Positions 51,475 to 60,158 of a stretch of DNA of 64,000 nucleotides are shown here, one piece after another. The notes under the pieces were generated by a model. The model was not told where the DNA came from, made no database searches, and saw only the letters and a list, made by a program, of their open reading frames with translations. The first letter of the stretch is position 1, and every line of letters starts with the position of its first letter. The DNA lies in NCBI GenBank assembly GCA_041918155.1, contig JAYRWH010000080.1, positions 14,200 through 78,199 on the forward strand, read 5' to 3'. The stretch is from UBA668 sp041918155 (GTDB taxonomy: Bacteria; Actinomycetota; Acidimicrobiia; Acidimicrobiales; Ilumatobacteraceae). A program made the position numbers and the translations under genes.

Positions 51475-52893
51475 TCAGGCGTTCAGGCTGCGGCCGGTGA
51501 GCGACAGCACCGTCTCACCGAACAACTCGGTGAGGCTGGGGTGGGGTTGGATGAACTCGGCGACCTCGGCCACGCTGGCCTCCCAGTTCACAGCGAGGTA
51601 GCCGCCACTCAGCTGCTCGGTGACCCATGGGCCCACCATGTGGACCCCGAGGATCTGCCCGGCGGTGCCGTCGGCGTTCTTCTTGGCGATGACCTTGACC
51701 AGACCGTCGAGCTCCCCGAGGATCTGGGCGCGGCTGTTCGCGCGGAACTGGTGCTTGGCCACCACGACGTCATGGCCGGCCTCGCGGGCGGCTTCCTCGC
51801 CGGGGCCGACGAACGCCACCTCGGGATGGCAGTAGATCGCCCACGGCACGCGGTCGTAGTTCACCGGCAAAGGGTTCTCGCCGAGCATGTGTTTGGTGAC
51901 GAGGATCGCTTCGGCGTAGCCGACGTGGGCCAACGCGGGGGTGTTGATGAGGTCGCCGATCGCGTACACACCGGGCTCGCCGGTGCAGCAGTACTGATCG
52001 ACGTCGACGAAGCCGCGGTCGGTGACCTTCACCGCCGTGCCCTGCAGGCCGAGCTGGTCGGCGTACGGGCGGCGGCCGATGCTCACCACTACGGCGTCGA
52101 CCTCGAGGTGCTTGGTCTCACCGTCACCCTCGGCGTAGTGCACGACGGTGCCGCCCGAGCCATTGGGCGTTTGCCCGAGCACCTTGACCCCGGTGCGGAT
52201 GTCGATCTGCTTCTTCTTGAAGCTGCGCACCACCACATTGGCCACATCGAGGTCGAGGCCGGGGAGGATCTTGGGCAGGCCCTCGAGAATCGTGACCTGG
52301 CTGCCGACATCGGCGAATGTGCTCGCAAACTCACACCCGATGGCACCGCCGCCGACGACGGCGAGGCGAGCAGGCACATGGTCGAGCGTCAGCACTTCGT
52401 CGCTCGTCATCACCGGGCCCTCCGGCTCGAAGCCGGGGATCGTGCGCGGCACCGAGCCGCTGGCGAGCACGACGTTCGTGCCCGTGAGCGCACTGGTGCT
52501 CCCGTCGGGATGCTGCACGGTCACCGTGCGATCGGCGGCGAGTGCACCCACACCGTCGAGGATCGTAATCTTCTTCGATTTCATGAAGCCACCGAGGCTC
52601 TTCACGATGCCGTCGACGATCTTCTGCTTGCGAGCCTGGGCGGCGGCGAAGTTGACCGAGCTCATGCCGTTGGTCTCGATGCCGAATTCGGCAGCGTGCG
52701 CGACGTGGCGGTTGACCGCGGCGGTCTCGAGCAGCGCCTTCGCGGGGATGCACCCACGGTTGAGGCAGGTGCCCCCGAGCGAGCCCTTCTCCACGAGCGC
52801 CACGTTGAGACCTGCCGACGTGGCGTACAGCGCTGCCCCGTACCCGCCCGGCCCGCCACCGATCACGACGAGGTCGAAGTGCTGCTGCTCCAT
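51475..52893 (-). CDS. lpdA: Dihydrolipoyl dehydrogenase (E3)
   Basis: This 472-residue flavoprotein reoxidises dihydrolipoamide on E2. FAD motif IGGGPGGYGAALYA (residues 11-24), redox disulfide Cys43/Cys48 in GGTCLNRGCIPAKAL, NAD motif VVGGGAIGCEFAS, and C-terminal HPSLTE with the catalytic His are all present. The start ATG 52893 follows AAAGGGAG; an in-frame upstream ATG runs through the region before it. It is the first gene of the lpd-E2-lipBA group. Confidence 0.96.
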   Translation of the reverse strand: MEQQHFDLVVIGGGPGGYGAALYATSAGLNVALVEKGSLGGTCLNRGCIPAKALLETAAVNRHVAHAAEFGIETNGMSSVNFAAAQARKQKIVDGIVKSLGGFMKSKKITILDGVGALAADRTVTVQHPDGSTSALTGTNVVLASGSVPRTIPGFEPEGPVMTSDEVLTLDHVPARLAVVGGGAIGCEFASTFADVGSQVTILEGLPKILPGLDLDVANVVVRSFKKKQIDIRTGVKVLGQTPNGSGGTVVHYAEGDGETKHLEVDAVVVSIGRRPYADQLGLQGTAVKVTDRGFVDVDQYCCTGEPGVYAIGDLINTPALAHVGYAEAILVTKHMLGENPLPVNYDRVPWAIYCHPEVAFVGPGEEAAREAGHDVVVAKHQFRANSRAQILGELDGLVKVIAKKNADGTAGQILGVHMVGPWVTEQLSGGYLAVNWEASVAEVAEFIQPHPSLTELFGETVLSLTGRSLNA

Positions 52894-52933
52894 TTCGCTC
52901 CCTTTCAGATTGCCCCGCAACGGTATCGGCGAA

Positions 52934-53356
52934 TCACGCCAGCTTCCAGCGAACCTGTTCTTCGGCACGGCGGAACAGGAGTTGACGATCCTGTGTGGTG
53001 AAGGCGTCCGTGGGGAACGAGATCGTGCATGTCACCGGCGCGACCGTGAAGCCCGTGCAAGCCGTCGCCCCATCGGATGCCGCCGGGTTGACCGGCTTGG
53101 GCACGCCGACCAGCGTGAACCCGTCCAGGCCGTCGGGGTCGTCCACCCCCGAGATCGTGATCGTCACCGTGAGGACATTGCCGGCCTCGCGGAAGTCGTC
53201 GACCACCACCGCGGCATCGCCGGCGGTGCCCTTGTCGCCCTTGCCCAACGCCGTCGAGGTTTCCTGGCCGGCCAGGCGCAAGAGCTGAATCGTGCCCGCG
53301 ACGAGAATCATCAGGCCACACGTGACGGCCAACAGGAGCAGGGTGCGGGTGCGCAT
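52934..53356 (-). CDS. Small membrane-anchored protein of unknown function
   Basis: The start ATG 53356 gives 140 residues: one N-terminal membrane helix (RTLLLLAVTCGLMILVAGTIQLL) then an outer domain with GNVLTVTITISGVDDPDGLDGFTLVGVPKPV, probably beta-sandwich. The second half has two Cys (ACTGFTVAPVTCTISF) that could form a disulfide outside the cell. I do not recognise a family. The -10-like TAGCCT lies 10 bases upstream of the ATG. It is convergent with nothing and ends 40 bases before lpd starts. Confidence 0.6.
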   Translation of the reverse strand: MRTRTLLLLAVTCGLMILVAGTIQLLRLAGQETSTALGKGDKGTAGDAAVVVDDFREAGNVLTVTITISGVDDPDGLDGFTLVGVPKPVNPAASDGATACTGFTVAPVTCTISFPTDAFTTQDRQLLFRRAEEQVRWKLA

Positions 53357-53369
53357 GGCAGCCCACAGG

Positions 53370-53618
53370 CTACGGGGCGACACGCCTCCGCAGCGGGGGC
53401 AACGTCGGCGGCGGCGCCTTGCGCGGCGGCAGGTCGGCGAGCAGGTGGGCGGTGATGTGGGCGATCTCGGCCACGGCGTGCTCGAAGGCGGCCTCGGTGG
53501 CGGCGGAGGGCTTCTGCACCCCGCTGATCTTGCGCACGAACTGGCGCGCGGCGGCCTCGATCTCCTCCGGTGTGGCCACCGGCTCGAGCCCGCGCAGGGT
53601 GGTGATGTTGCGGCACAT
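53370..53618 (-). CDS. DUF2277 family protein
   Basis: This 82-residue protein begins MCRNITTLRGLEPVATPEEIEAAARQFVRKISGVQKPSAATEAAFEHAVAEIA, which fits DUF2277, a small family of unknown function with an invariant MCRNI start. The Cys near the N-terminus and the Arg/Lys helices suggest a nucleic-acid or metal role, unproven. The ATG has a -10 box seven bases upstream (leaderless), divergent from the next gene. Confidence 0.88.
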   Translation of the reverse strand: MCRNITTLRGLEPVATPEEIEAAARQFVRKISGVQKPSAATEAAFEHAVAEIAHITAHLLADLPPRKAPPPTLPPLRRRVAP

Positions 53619-53625
53619 GGGCGCG

Positions 53626-53631
53626 AGCGTA
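53626..53631 (-). promoter_or_regulatory. -10 box of leaderless DUF2277 promoter
   Basis: TACGCT on the minus strand ends seven bases before the ATG at 53618. Confidence 0.45.
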
Positions 53632-53664
53632 GGTCGTGGCGGAGCAGGGCGTGGCCGGAGCGGT

Positions 53665-53670
53665 TACGTT
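53665..53670 (+). promoter_or_regulatory. -10 box deciding the start of the 53678 gene
   Basis: TACGTT ends seven bases before GTG 53678. The earlier in-frame GTG at 53636 would place this box inside the gene. Confidence 0.45.
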
Positions 53671-53677
53671 CGGAGCC

Positions 53678-54568
53678 GTGGGCCGCCTGTTCGACGTGTA
53701 CTGCACCGTCGACTGGAGCGCGAACGCCACACCCAAGGTGGGCGCCGATTCCATCTGGGTGTCGGAGCTGGTCGCCGGCGGCGAACCGACGGCCATCAAC
53801 GTGCGCACCCGACAGGCGGCCGAGCAGCACCTCCGTGACCTGATCGCCCGCCACGCTGGGCGGCGCGTGCTTCTCGGCTTCGACTTCCCGCTCGGCTACC
53901 CCGTCGGCTTCGCCGCCGCCGCCGGACTGGTGGGCGCCTCGCCCTGGTTGGCCGCGTGCGAGTATCTCGCCAACGCCATCACCGACGACGAGCACAACCG
54001 CAACAACCGCTGGCAGGTCGCCGCTGATCTCAATGCGCGGCTGCCCGAGCTGCGCTTCTGGGGCTGCCCGCCAAGCTGCGCCGGCGAGCACCTCACCGCC
54101 CGCCGGCCGCTCTCCCCCGCGGCCAGGTCCGTGCGGCTCACCGAAGCGTCGCTGAAGTCGCACAGCGGGCGCGCACCGTTCACCGTGTGGCAACTGCTCG
54201 GCGCGGGCAGCGTCGGCAGTCAGGTGCTCACCGGGCTACCAGTAGCCCATCGCCTGCGGCAGTCCGAGCGGGTCGCGGTGTGGCCGTTCGACACAGGCTT
54301 CGGCCCCGACCCCGGCGCGGGCCGGCCGGATTCCGTCGTGATCGCCGAGGTGTGGCCGAGCACCGTCGAGCCGGGGAGTGAGTGGCCGAAGGATCGGGCC
54401 CAGGTGCTGGCCCTCGCTCGCGGCTTCGCCTTGCTCGATGCGGCCGGCGGGCTCGGTGCCGCCTTCACCCCTGCCGTGACCGTCGACGATGCACGGGTCG
54501 CGATCGACGAGGAGGGCTGGGTGCTCGACGCACGTCGCACGTTTCAGATTCGTCAAGATGCCCGCTGA
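53678..54568 (+). CDS. Conserved protein, possible RNase H-like (DUF429-like) fold
   Basis: This 296-residue protein opens VGRLFDVYCTVDWSANATPKVGADSIWV, then RRVLLGFDFPLGYPVGFAAAAG, and RVAVWPFDTGFG and VIAEVWPSTVE later. The first-strand Asp in CTVDWSA, the second Asp in GFDFPLGYP and the acidic residue in AEVWPS are spaced as in RNase H-fold DUF429-type proteins. Some relatives are labelled cobalamin-related in databases, without strong basis. I would not assign a reaction. It has no signal peptide or membrane helix. Confidence 0.55.
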   Translation: MGRLFDVYCTVDWSANATPKVGADSIWVSELVAGGEPTAINVRTRQAAEQHLRDLIARHAGRRVLLGFDFPLGYPVGFAAAAGLVGASPWLAACEYLANAITDDEHNRNNRWQVAADLNARLPELRFWGCPPSCAGEHLTARRPLSPAARSVRLTEASLKSHSGRAPFTVWQLLGAGSVGSQVLTGLPVAHRLRQSERVAVWPFDTGFGPDPGAGRPDSVVIAEVWPSTVEPGSEWPKDRAQVLALARGFALLDAAGGLGAAFTPAVTVDDARVAIDEEGWVLDARRTFQIRQDAR

Positions 54569-54674
54569 CCCCTGGAATCCTCACGCCGTATTCGGCTAAG
54601 AATGTGCCGGAAGGTCCGGCTCGTTGTACCCAGTGAGGGTGTAATGGCCGGTGGCGGACTTCTGGAGGCATCTC

Positions 54675-55418
54675 ATGCGACACAACCTCGCACGGGCGAT
54701 GTTGTTGGTGGCGTGCGGCGTGACCGCGTGTGACTCGGGCGGCAATGCCGCGCCCGACACCCTGGGTACCACGCCGCCCACAGCGACACGGTCGCCGGCG
54801 ACCACGACCACCGTGATGGCATCCACCACGACGAGCACCACGCTCGCACCCGGGGCGATCGAGTTGTCGCCCGACGGCCCGTGGCGGCGAGTCGACTCGG
54901 CGCCCGGGGTGACACGGCCGGGCCTGGTCTACGAGCTGATGGACGGCCTGTGGGTATGGCTGCCCGTGGTGGAGGATGTCCCGAACGGCATCACCTGGGT
55001 CCTCAACAAAGACGACCTCCCCGTGATCGAGGCCTACCTCCAAGCCCGCCTCGTGTACTTCACCGCGATCACCTCCGACCCGATCGATGTCGATCTACCC
55101 GGATGGACGCAGTGGTACGCGGACGGCGGAGCGGCCTATCGGGAGATCCTCGAGCGACGTCGGAACCAAGGGCAGGTCGGCGACCTGGATGGCGGAGTCG
55201 TCCTCCGTCCGTCTGTAATGGGCGAAGAGCGAACCGACAGCACGGCAATCGTGGCTGACTGTTTCTTGGACGGCGGCGTCTTCCGGCTGCCAGATGGTTC
55301 GCTGGCCACGGGCTCAACACCCGGGGTCCAGCCTTACGGGTCGGCTGCGAGGCTCGGCATCGGGCCAGACGGTTGGATCGTCCAGCAGGTGAGCCACCAG
55401 CAGGAGGTCTGCGTATGA
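54675..55418 (+). CDS. Secreted lipoprotein of unknown function
   Basis: This 247-residue product starts at ATG 54675, seven bases after GGAGG. The signal MRHNLARAMLLVACGVTAC gives lipobox choices VAC or TAC; the second (Cys19, followed by DSGG) has the better tether. A 35-residue Thr/Ser/Ala stretch links to a mature domain with TWVLNKDDLPVIEAYLQARLVYFTAITSDPIDVDLPGW, a pattern found in repeated actinobacterial exported proteins of unknown role. Two Cys occur (one in the ADCFLDGG segment, one near the end). The next gene overlaps its stop by four bases (ATGA) and is also exported. Confidence 0.75.
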   Translation: MRHNLARAMLLVACGVTACDSGGNAAPDTLGTTPPTATRSPATTTTVMASTTTSTTLAPGAIELSPDGPWRRVDSAPGVTRPGLVYELMDGLWVWLPVVEDVPNGITWVLNKDDLPVIEAYLQARLVYFTAITSDPIDVDLPGWTQWYADGGAAYREILERRRNQGQVGDLDGGVVLRPSVMGEERTDSTAIVADCFLDGGVFRLPDGSLATGSTPGVQPYGSAARLGIGPDGWIVQQVSHQQEVCV

Positions 55419-56419
55419 GGCGCCCAGCTCTTCTGACGGCGGCCCTCATTGCGCTCCTCCCTGCTTCGGCCGGGGCCGACGGCACAGGTTCGGATCCCGC
55501 AGACCCCATATTTGTGACGGGGACTCGGGTGGTGGATCTACGGAATACGTCGGGGTATCTGGCTCGGTACACGACGATCCCGAGCACTTCGTACTTCGCC
55601 ACCACGGGCGGGCTCGGGGAGCCATGTTCATTCACCGCCGACTCTGACGGCGTCACTTCCGACGGCCAGCAGTACAGCGTGGGTCAGAACGTCTACAGCA
55701 CCCAATGGTTGTTCGTGGAGTCCGACATCATCAGCTTCGGCGACTACTGGTCGTTCGACCCGCAGGTGAACCGAGGCCCGTTGGAGGACGCGTACCGCAC
55801 CTTCATGGTGTTCTGCGACAACCGCGATCAATTCATGGGGTACGCCATCGTCTACTCGACCGACCCGATGATCAATCCGCACACCCAGCTGACGAACCTC
55901 TACAACGGGCTGCAGCTCGAACAGCCCACCGTGTGGCGCAACCCTGTGGTCGATCGGTGGGGCGGCCTCATCACCCGCTACCCCGCGTGGCTCGCCATCA
56001 ACGACAGCGCATGGCGGCCGCAGCCGTCGAACCCCGAGTCGTGGCGCGGTTGGCTGATGTACCTCTACACGACGCCGGTGGCACTCGGCTTCCACGTCGT
56101 GTTCACCCCCGACCCGGCTCGGCCGTCCACCGCGTTCGACGGTTATGTTCCCTGCGTCGAACGCGACGCGGCGGCCGCAGCCGGCGGTGGAGCGTTCCCG
56201 GCCATCCCAGTGCTGCCCGATCTCACCAAGCCGGGGGTCAACTCGAGGTGCATGTGGACCCCGCCCGGCCCCGGCTCGGTCACGATCGAAGCGCGCATCA
56301 CCTACCGAGTGACGTTCTGGGTCAGCGGCTACACAGAGCAACTGGCCGACTATGTGTGGAGCAGCCCTCCGGCGACCTACCCCACGGGCGAGTTGTCGTC
56401 GGTCAACACCAACGGCTGA
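55415..56419 (+). CDS. Secreted protein of unknown function
   Basis: This 334-residue protein has a clear signal peptide MRRPALLTAALIALLPASAGA cleaved after about residue 21. The mature protein is rich in Trp, Tyr and Thr, with segments such as FATTGGLGEPCSFTADSDGV and VTIEARITYRVTFWVSGYTEQLADYVWSSPPATY, suggesting beta structure. Four Cys may form disulfides. No catalytic motif is seen. It shares an operon with the lipoprotein gene through an ATGA overlap, so the pair probably acts together at the cell surface. Confidence 0.7.
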   Translation: MRRPALLTAALIALLPASAGADGTGSDPADPIFVTGTRVVDLRNTSGYLARYTTIPSTSYFATTGGLGEPCSFTADSDGVTSDGQQYSVGQNVYSTQWLFVESDIISFGDYWSFDPQVNRGPLEDAYRTFMVFCDNRDQFMGYAIVYSTDPMINPHTQLTNLYNGLQLEQPTVWRNPVVDRWGGLITRYPAWLAINDSAWRPQPSNPESWRGWLMYLYTTPVALGFHVVFTPDPARPSTAFDGYVPCVERDAAAAAGGGAFPAIPVLPDLTKPGVNSRCMWTPPGPGSVTIEARITYRVTFWVSGYTEQLADYVWSSPPATYPTGELSSVNTNG

Positions 56420-56437
56420 TGCTCGGCGGGCGACGGT

Positions 56438-56443
56438 TAGCAT
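56438..56443 (+). promoter_or_regulatory. -10 box of leaderless promoter
   Basis: TAGCAT ends seven bases before the ATG of the OB-fold gene and marks that ATG as the start. Confidence 0.5.
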
Positions 56444-56450
56444 CGGCTTC

Positions 56451-56807
56451 ATGGGACTGCGTGACATTGCCAAGCGGCTGAAGGTGTCGGTCGAGGAGAT
56501 CGACGACGAACGCCTGCAGGGCCGCTTCGCCGCGCTCGACACCTCCGACATCGGCGTCATCGCCGCCCGCACCTACGTGCGCATCGGCGGCGAGGTCACC
56601 CGCACGCGCATTGCACCGCGCTCGGGTGTTCCTGCGTTCGAGATCACGATCTCCGACGGCACCGGTTCCGCCGTGGCCGTGTTCACCGGCCGCCGCCACG
56701 TGGCAGGCATCGAGCACCACCGCGCGCTCGTACTCGAGGGTGTCCCCCGAGCAGAGCGCGGTCGCTTGGTGATGCTCAACCCGGCCTACACGCTGTTGCC
56801 GCGGTAG
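56451..56807 (+). CDS. OB-fold nucleic-acid-binding protein
   Basis: The start ATG 56451 gives 118 residues. The second half forms an OB fold: DIGVIAARTYVRIGGEVTRTRIAPRSGVPAFEITISDGTGSAVAVFTGRRHVAGIEHHRALVLEG. A short N-terminal helix (GLRDIAKRLKVSVEEIDDERL) precedes it. Proteins of this kind sit beside the two trkA-like genes in mycobacteria (Rv2694c region), as here. DNA or RNA binding is expected but the target is unknown. It is convergent with the nearer trkA gene. Confidence 0.85.
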   Translation: MGLRDIAKRLKVSVEEIDDERLQGRFAALDTSDIGVIAARTYVRIGGEVTRTRIAPRSGVPAFEITISDGTGSAVAVFTGRRHVAGIEHHRALVLEGVPRAERGRLVMLNPAYTLLPR

Positions 56808-56825
56808 GCCGGACGGGCGGCGTGC

Positions 56826-57488
56826 TCAGCCGATCAGGATCGCGCGAGCTGCGTCTTCGCTCTCGGCTGTGACGAGCACCAGCACCTCGTCGCCGAGCCG
56901 CAGGATGGTGTCGCCGCGCGGCACGATCACTTTCTCGTCGCGGAGCACGGCCACCACGGTGATGTCGCGAGGGAAGGCCAGCTCGACGATCTCTTTGTCG
57001 GCGGCCGGTGAACCCTCGGCGAGGGTGACCTCAGCGAGCTTGGCCTTGCCGCCGCCGATGGAGAGCAGGCGCACGAACGAACCGACGGTGACCGCTTCCT
57101 CCACCAGGCCGGTGATGAGGTGCGGCGTGCTGACGGAAACGTCGACGCCCCACGTCTCGTTGAACATCCACTCGTTCTTCGGGTTGTTCACACGGGCCAC
57201 CACGCGGGGCACGGCGAATTCCTGCTTGGCCAACAGCGAGATGACGAGGTTGTCCTCGTCGTCACCCGTGACCGAGGCGACGACGTCGGCCGACTCGAGG
57301 CCGGCGGCTTTCAACATGCTGTAGTCACACGCGTCGCCCTTGGTCCAGGTGGCCCCAGGGATCGTGCTGCTGTACTGAGAGAAGACGCGAGGGTCGTTGT
57401 CGAGAATGGTGACCTGGTGGCCACCGTTGACGAGCTGCTCGGCGATGAACCGACCGACACTTCCTCCGCCGGCGATGACGACGATCAT
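56826..57488 (-). CDS. TrkA-type potassium uptake regulator (second of pair)
   Basis: This 220-residue protein has an N-terminal RCK/TrkA-N Rossmann domain, MIVVIAGGGSVGRFIAEQL, with Asp after the second strand (ILDNDPRVF) for NAD(H). A TrkA-C domain follows from about residue 140 (AEVTLAEGSPAADKEIVELAFPRDITVVAVLRDEKVIVPRGDTILRLGDEVLVLV). It regulates K+ channels or transporters. The ATG at 57488 has TAGGAGCAACCC before it. Together with the upstream paralogue it matches mycobacterial ceoB/ceoC, two half-TrkA proteins. Confidence 0.93.
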   Translation of the reverse strand: MIVVIAGGGSVGRFIAEQLVNGGHQVTILDNDPRVFSQYSSTIPGATWTKGDACDYSMLKAAGLESADVVASVTGDDEDNLVISLLAKQEFAVPRVVARVNNPKNEWMFNETWGVDVSVSTPHLITGLVEEAVTVGSFVRLLSIGGGKAKLAEVTLAEGSPAADKEIVELAFPRDITVVAVLRDEKVIVPRGDTILRLGDEVLVLVTAESEDAARAILIG

Positions 57489-57497
57489 GGGTTGCTC

Positions 57498-58163
57498 CTA
57501 GTGGCCGTGCCCGGCGGACGGGCGGGCAGTGAGTTCGTCGAGATGGGTAATGGCGTCAGTGGCGACGGCTAGGTACACCACATCGCCCTCCTGCACCACG
57601 AGGTTGGGAGCCGGCAGCATCGCTTCGCCGAGGCGGCTGATGGCCACGACGCGGACGGTCGGGCTATCGAGCTCGGCAAGCGGTTGGCCGGCCCACGCGC
57701 CACCGAGCGAACGCTCGACGAGCGACACCTTGGCGCTGGGGTCGGTCCACTCCACCGCAGTGGCATCGGGCAAGAGACGGCGCAGCACGCGCTCGGTCGT
57801 CCACAGCGCGGGTGCCACGGTGGCGATGCCCAGCCGCTCGTACACCGCAGCCCGCTGCGGGTCATAGATGCGGGCGACGACACGTTCGATGCCGAAGGTC
57901 TCGCGGGCGACGCGGGCGACGAGGATGTTGGAGTTGTCGCCGTTGGTGACGGCGGCCACCGCTTCGGCGCGCTCGATGCCGGCTTCCACCAACAGATCGC
58001 GGTCGAAGCCGATACCGCTGAGCATCTGGCCGGAGAAGTGCTTCCCGAGGCGTTCGAAGGCCTGCGGCTTGCGATCGACGATGGCCACCGTATGGCCCGC
58101 GTCGATGAGGTTGTGGGCCAGCGACGAGCCGACTCGCCCGCAGCCCACGATCACGACGTGCAC
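57498..58163 (-). CDS. TrkA-type potassium uptake regulator (first of pair)
   Basis: The start is GTG 58163 behind AGGAGGG; a longer frame to 58325 has no ribosome-binding site. The 221-residue product begins VHVVIVGCGRVGSSLAHNLIDAGHTVAIVDRK (RCK_N) and ends in a TrkA-C domain (WAGQPLAELDSPTVRVVAISRLGEAMLPAPNLVVQEGDVVYLAVATD). The stop is nine bases before the second trkA gene, so they are cotranscribed. Divergent from the KimA-like permease, the most likely partner. Confidence 0.92.
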   Translation of the reverse strand: MHVVIVGCGRVGSSLAHNLIDAGHTVAIVDRKPQAFERLGKHFSGQMLSGIGFDRDLLVEAGIERAEAVAAVTNGDNSNILVARVARETFGIERVVARIYDPQRAAVYERLGIATVAPALWTTERVLRRLLPDATAVEWTDPSAKVSLVERSLGGAWAGQPLAELDSPTVRVVAISRLGEAMLPAPNLVVQEGDVVYLAVATDAITHLDELTARPSAGHGH

Positions 58164-58259
58164 GTTGAAATTCCCTCCTGATCGCCGCGCGATCCAGAAA
58201 CATGCCCGCAACCCATGTTGCGGTGCTGAACTGTATCCCGACATAGGCTCTCGCCCCAT

Positions 58260-60110
58260 ATGTTCCAATCGCTCAAGCGACTCTTCATCGGTCGGCCGAT
58301 CGCAACCGCCGACGAAGGACACCAACGCCTCAGCAAGAAGGTCGCCCTCCCCGTCTTCGCCAGTGATGCGGTCTCCTCCACCGCCTATGCCACCGACGAG
58401 ATCCTCGTCGTTCTGCTCGGCGCCGGTGCCAGCGCCGCGGCCTTCACCAAGCTGGTGCCGATCGCAATCATCGTCGCCGTCCTGCTCGTGATCGTGATCA
58501 CGAGCTACCGCCAGACGATCTACGCCTACCCCAGCGGCGGGGGCAGCTACATCGTCAGCAAGGAGAACCTTGGCGATGTGTCGGCGCTCATTGCCGGTTC
58601 ATCACTCCTCGTCGACTACATCCTCACCGTCGCCGTGTCCGTGGCCGGTGGCACGCTCGCGATCCGATCGGCGTTCGGGTTCGACCACAAGTGGACGGTA
58701 CCGATCTGCCTCGGCTGCATCCTGTTGATGACGCTCGCCAACCTGCGTGGCCTGAAGGAATCGGGGGCGCTGTTCGCTCCGCCCACCTACATCTACGTGG
58801 TCATGCTCGTCACGCTCATCACCGTTGGCCTCGTGCGCGTCTTCATCCTGAAGAACATCGACGCGATTGACCCGGCAAAGGTCAGCAAGGAGGCGATGGA
58901 GCACGCCGAGGCCACCACCGCCGTCGGTGTGATGGTGCTGTTGCGCGCGTTCTCCTCCGGCGCCGTTGCCCTGTCGGGCGTGGAGGCCGTCTCCAACGGC
59001 GTGCCCGCGTTCAAGAAGCCCGAGAGCCACAACGCGGCGACGACGCTGATGTGGATGGGTGGCATCCTCGGCACCTGCTTCGTCGGTATCTCCGTGCTCG
59101 CGGCCCACCTCAAGCCGTGGCGCGGCGAGAACGACCCCACCGGTATCGCGCTGATGGCCGAGCAGGTCTTCGGCGGCAAGGGCATCCTGTTCTGGGTCAT
59201 GCAGCTCAGCACGTTCGCGATCTTGATCCTCGCGGCCAACACCGCGTACGCCGACTTCCCGCGGCTCTCCAGCATCATCGCCAAGGACGGCTTCTTACCC
59301 CACCAGTTCGCCAACCGGGGCGACCGATTGGTGTTCTCCAACGGCGTGATCTTCCTGGCCGGCGTGGCCAGCGTCCTGATCGTGGTGTTCAAGGGCGAGA
59401 TCTCGGCCCTCATCCCCCTCTACGCGTTCGGTGTGTTCACCGGGTTCACATTCAGCCAGACCGGCATGGTGGTGCACCACGTCCGCATCAAGGAGCCACG
59501 GTGGCGAGTGAGCCTGGCGATCAACGCGGTCGGCGCCGTCACCACGGGCGTCATCGCCGCGATCGTCGTGGTGTCCAAGTTCACCGAGGGCGCGTGGATC
59601 CCCGCAGCCCTGATTCCGATCATGGTGTCGATCTTCTTCACCATCGGCAAGCACTACCGGCGGGTGAAGGCCGCGCTCGTGGTGCCACCGGGCTACAAGG
59701 CCGTGCGTCGCACCCACTATGTCGTCGTGCTCGTGGGCAAGGTCAACCGCGGTGTACTCGATGCCATCGCCTACGCCCGCAGCCTGTCGCCGGAGAAGAT
59801 CATCGCCCTCTCCGTCGTGCAAGACCCCGAAGAGGAACGCGCCCTCCACCAGCAGTGGGACGAGTACGACATCCCGATCGAGCTGCACACCGTGTCGTCG
59901 CCGTACCGCGAACTCACCCGCCCGGTGATGAGCTTCCTCGACGAGATCGACGAGGAGAGCGGCGACGACATCATCACCGTCGTCATCCCCGAGTCGGTGA
60001 CGAAGGTGTCGGCGCAGTGGCTGCACAACCAATCGGCCCTCGCCCTCAAGGCCCGCCTGCTGTACCGTCCCGACACGGTGGTCGTCAGCGTGCCCGTGCA
60101 CATCGACTGA
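58260..60110 (+). CDS. APC-superfamily permease, KimA-like potassium transporter
   Basis: This 616-residue protein has about 12 membrane helices and a cytoplasmic C-terminal domain of about 150 residues (HYVVVLVGKVNRGVLDAIAYARSLSPEKIIALSVV). The start FIGRPIATADEGHQRLSKKVALPVFASDAVSSTAYATDEIL, then SYRQTIYAYPSGGGSYIVSKENLG, are KimA/YdaO family hallmarks; Bacillus KimA is a high-affinity K+ importer regulated by cyclic di-AMP. The C-terminal domain is USP-like in fold. Divergent trkA genes strengthen the potassium assignment. Start ATG 58260 has TAGGCT 10 bases upstream, slightly too far for the leaderless spacing. Confidence 0.85.
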   Translation: MFQSLKRLFIGRPIATADEGHQRLSKKVALPVFASDAVSSTAYATDEILVVLLGAGASAAAFTKLVPIAIIVAVLLVIVITSYRQTIYAYPSGGGSYIVSKENLGDVSALIAGSSLLVDYILTVAVSVAGGTLAIRSAFGFDHKWTVPICLGCILLMTLANLRGLKESGALFAPPTYIYVVMLVTLITVGLVRVFILKNIDAIDPAKVSKEAMEHAEATTAVGVMVLLRAFSSGAVALSGVEAVSNGVPAFKKPESHNAATTLMWMGGILGTCFVGISVLAAHLKPWRGENDPTGIALMAEQVFGGKGILFWVMQLSTFAILILAANTAYADFPRLSSIIAKDGFLPHQFANRGDRLVFSNGVIFLAGVASVLIVVFKGEISALIPLYAFGVFTGFTFSQTGMVVHHVRIKEPRWRVSLAINAVGAVTTGVIAAIVVVSKFTEGAWIPAALIPIMVSIFFTIGKHYRRVKAALVVPPGYKAVRRTHYVVVLVGKVNRGVLDAIAYARSLSPEKIIALSVVQDPEEERALHQQWDEYDIPIELHTVSSPYRELTRPVMSFLDEIDEESGDDIITVVIPESVTKVSAQWLHNQSALALKARLLYRPDTVVVSVPVHID

Positions 60111-60158
60111 CAAACCCTCGAAGGGAATGGAACGGGGGCCGGGCCGGTTGCAGGCGGC

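Noticed and set aside
49435..53001. A long plus-strand open frame opposite lipBA, E2 and lpd
   Set aside because: It covers three genes with complete catalytic motifs on the other strand; its translation has no recognisable domain.
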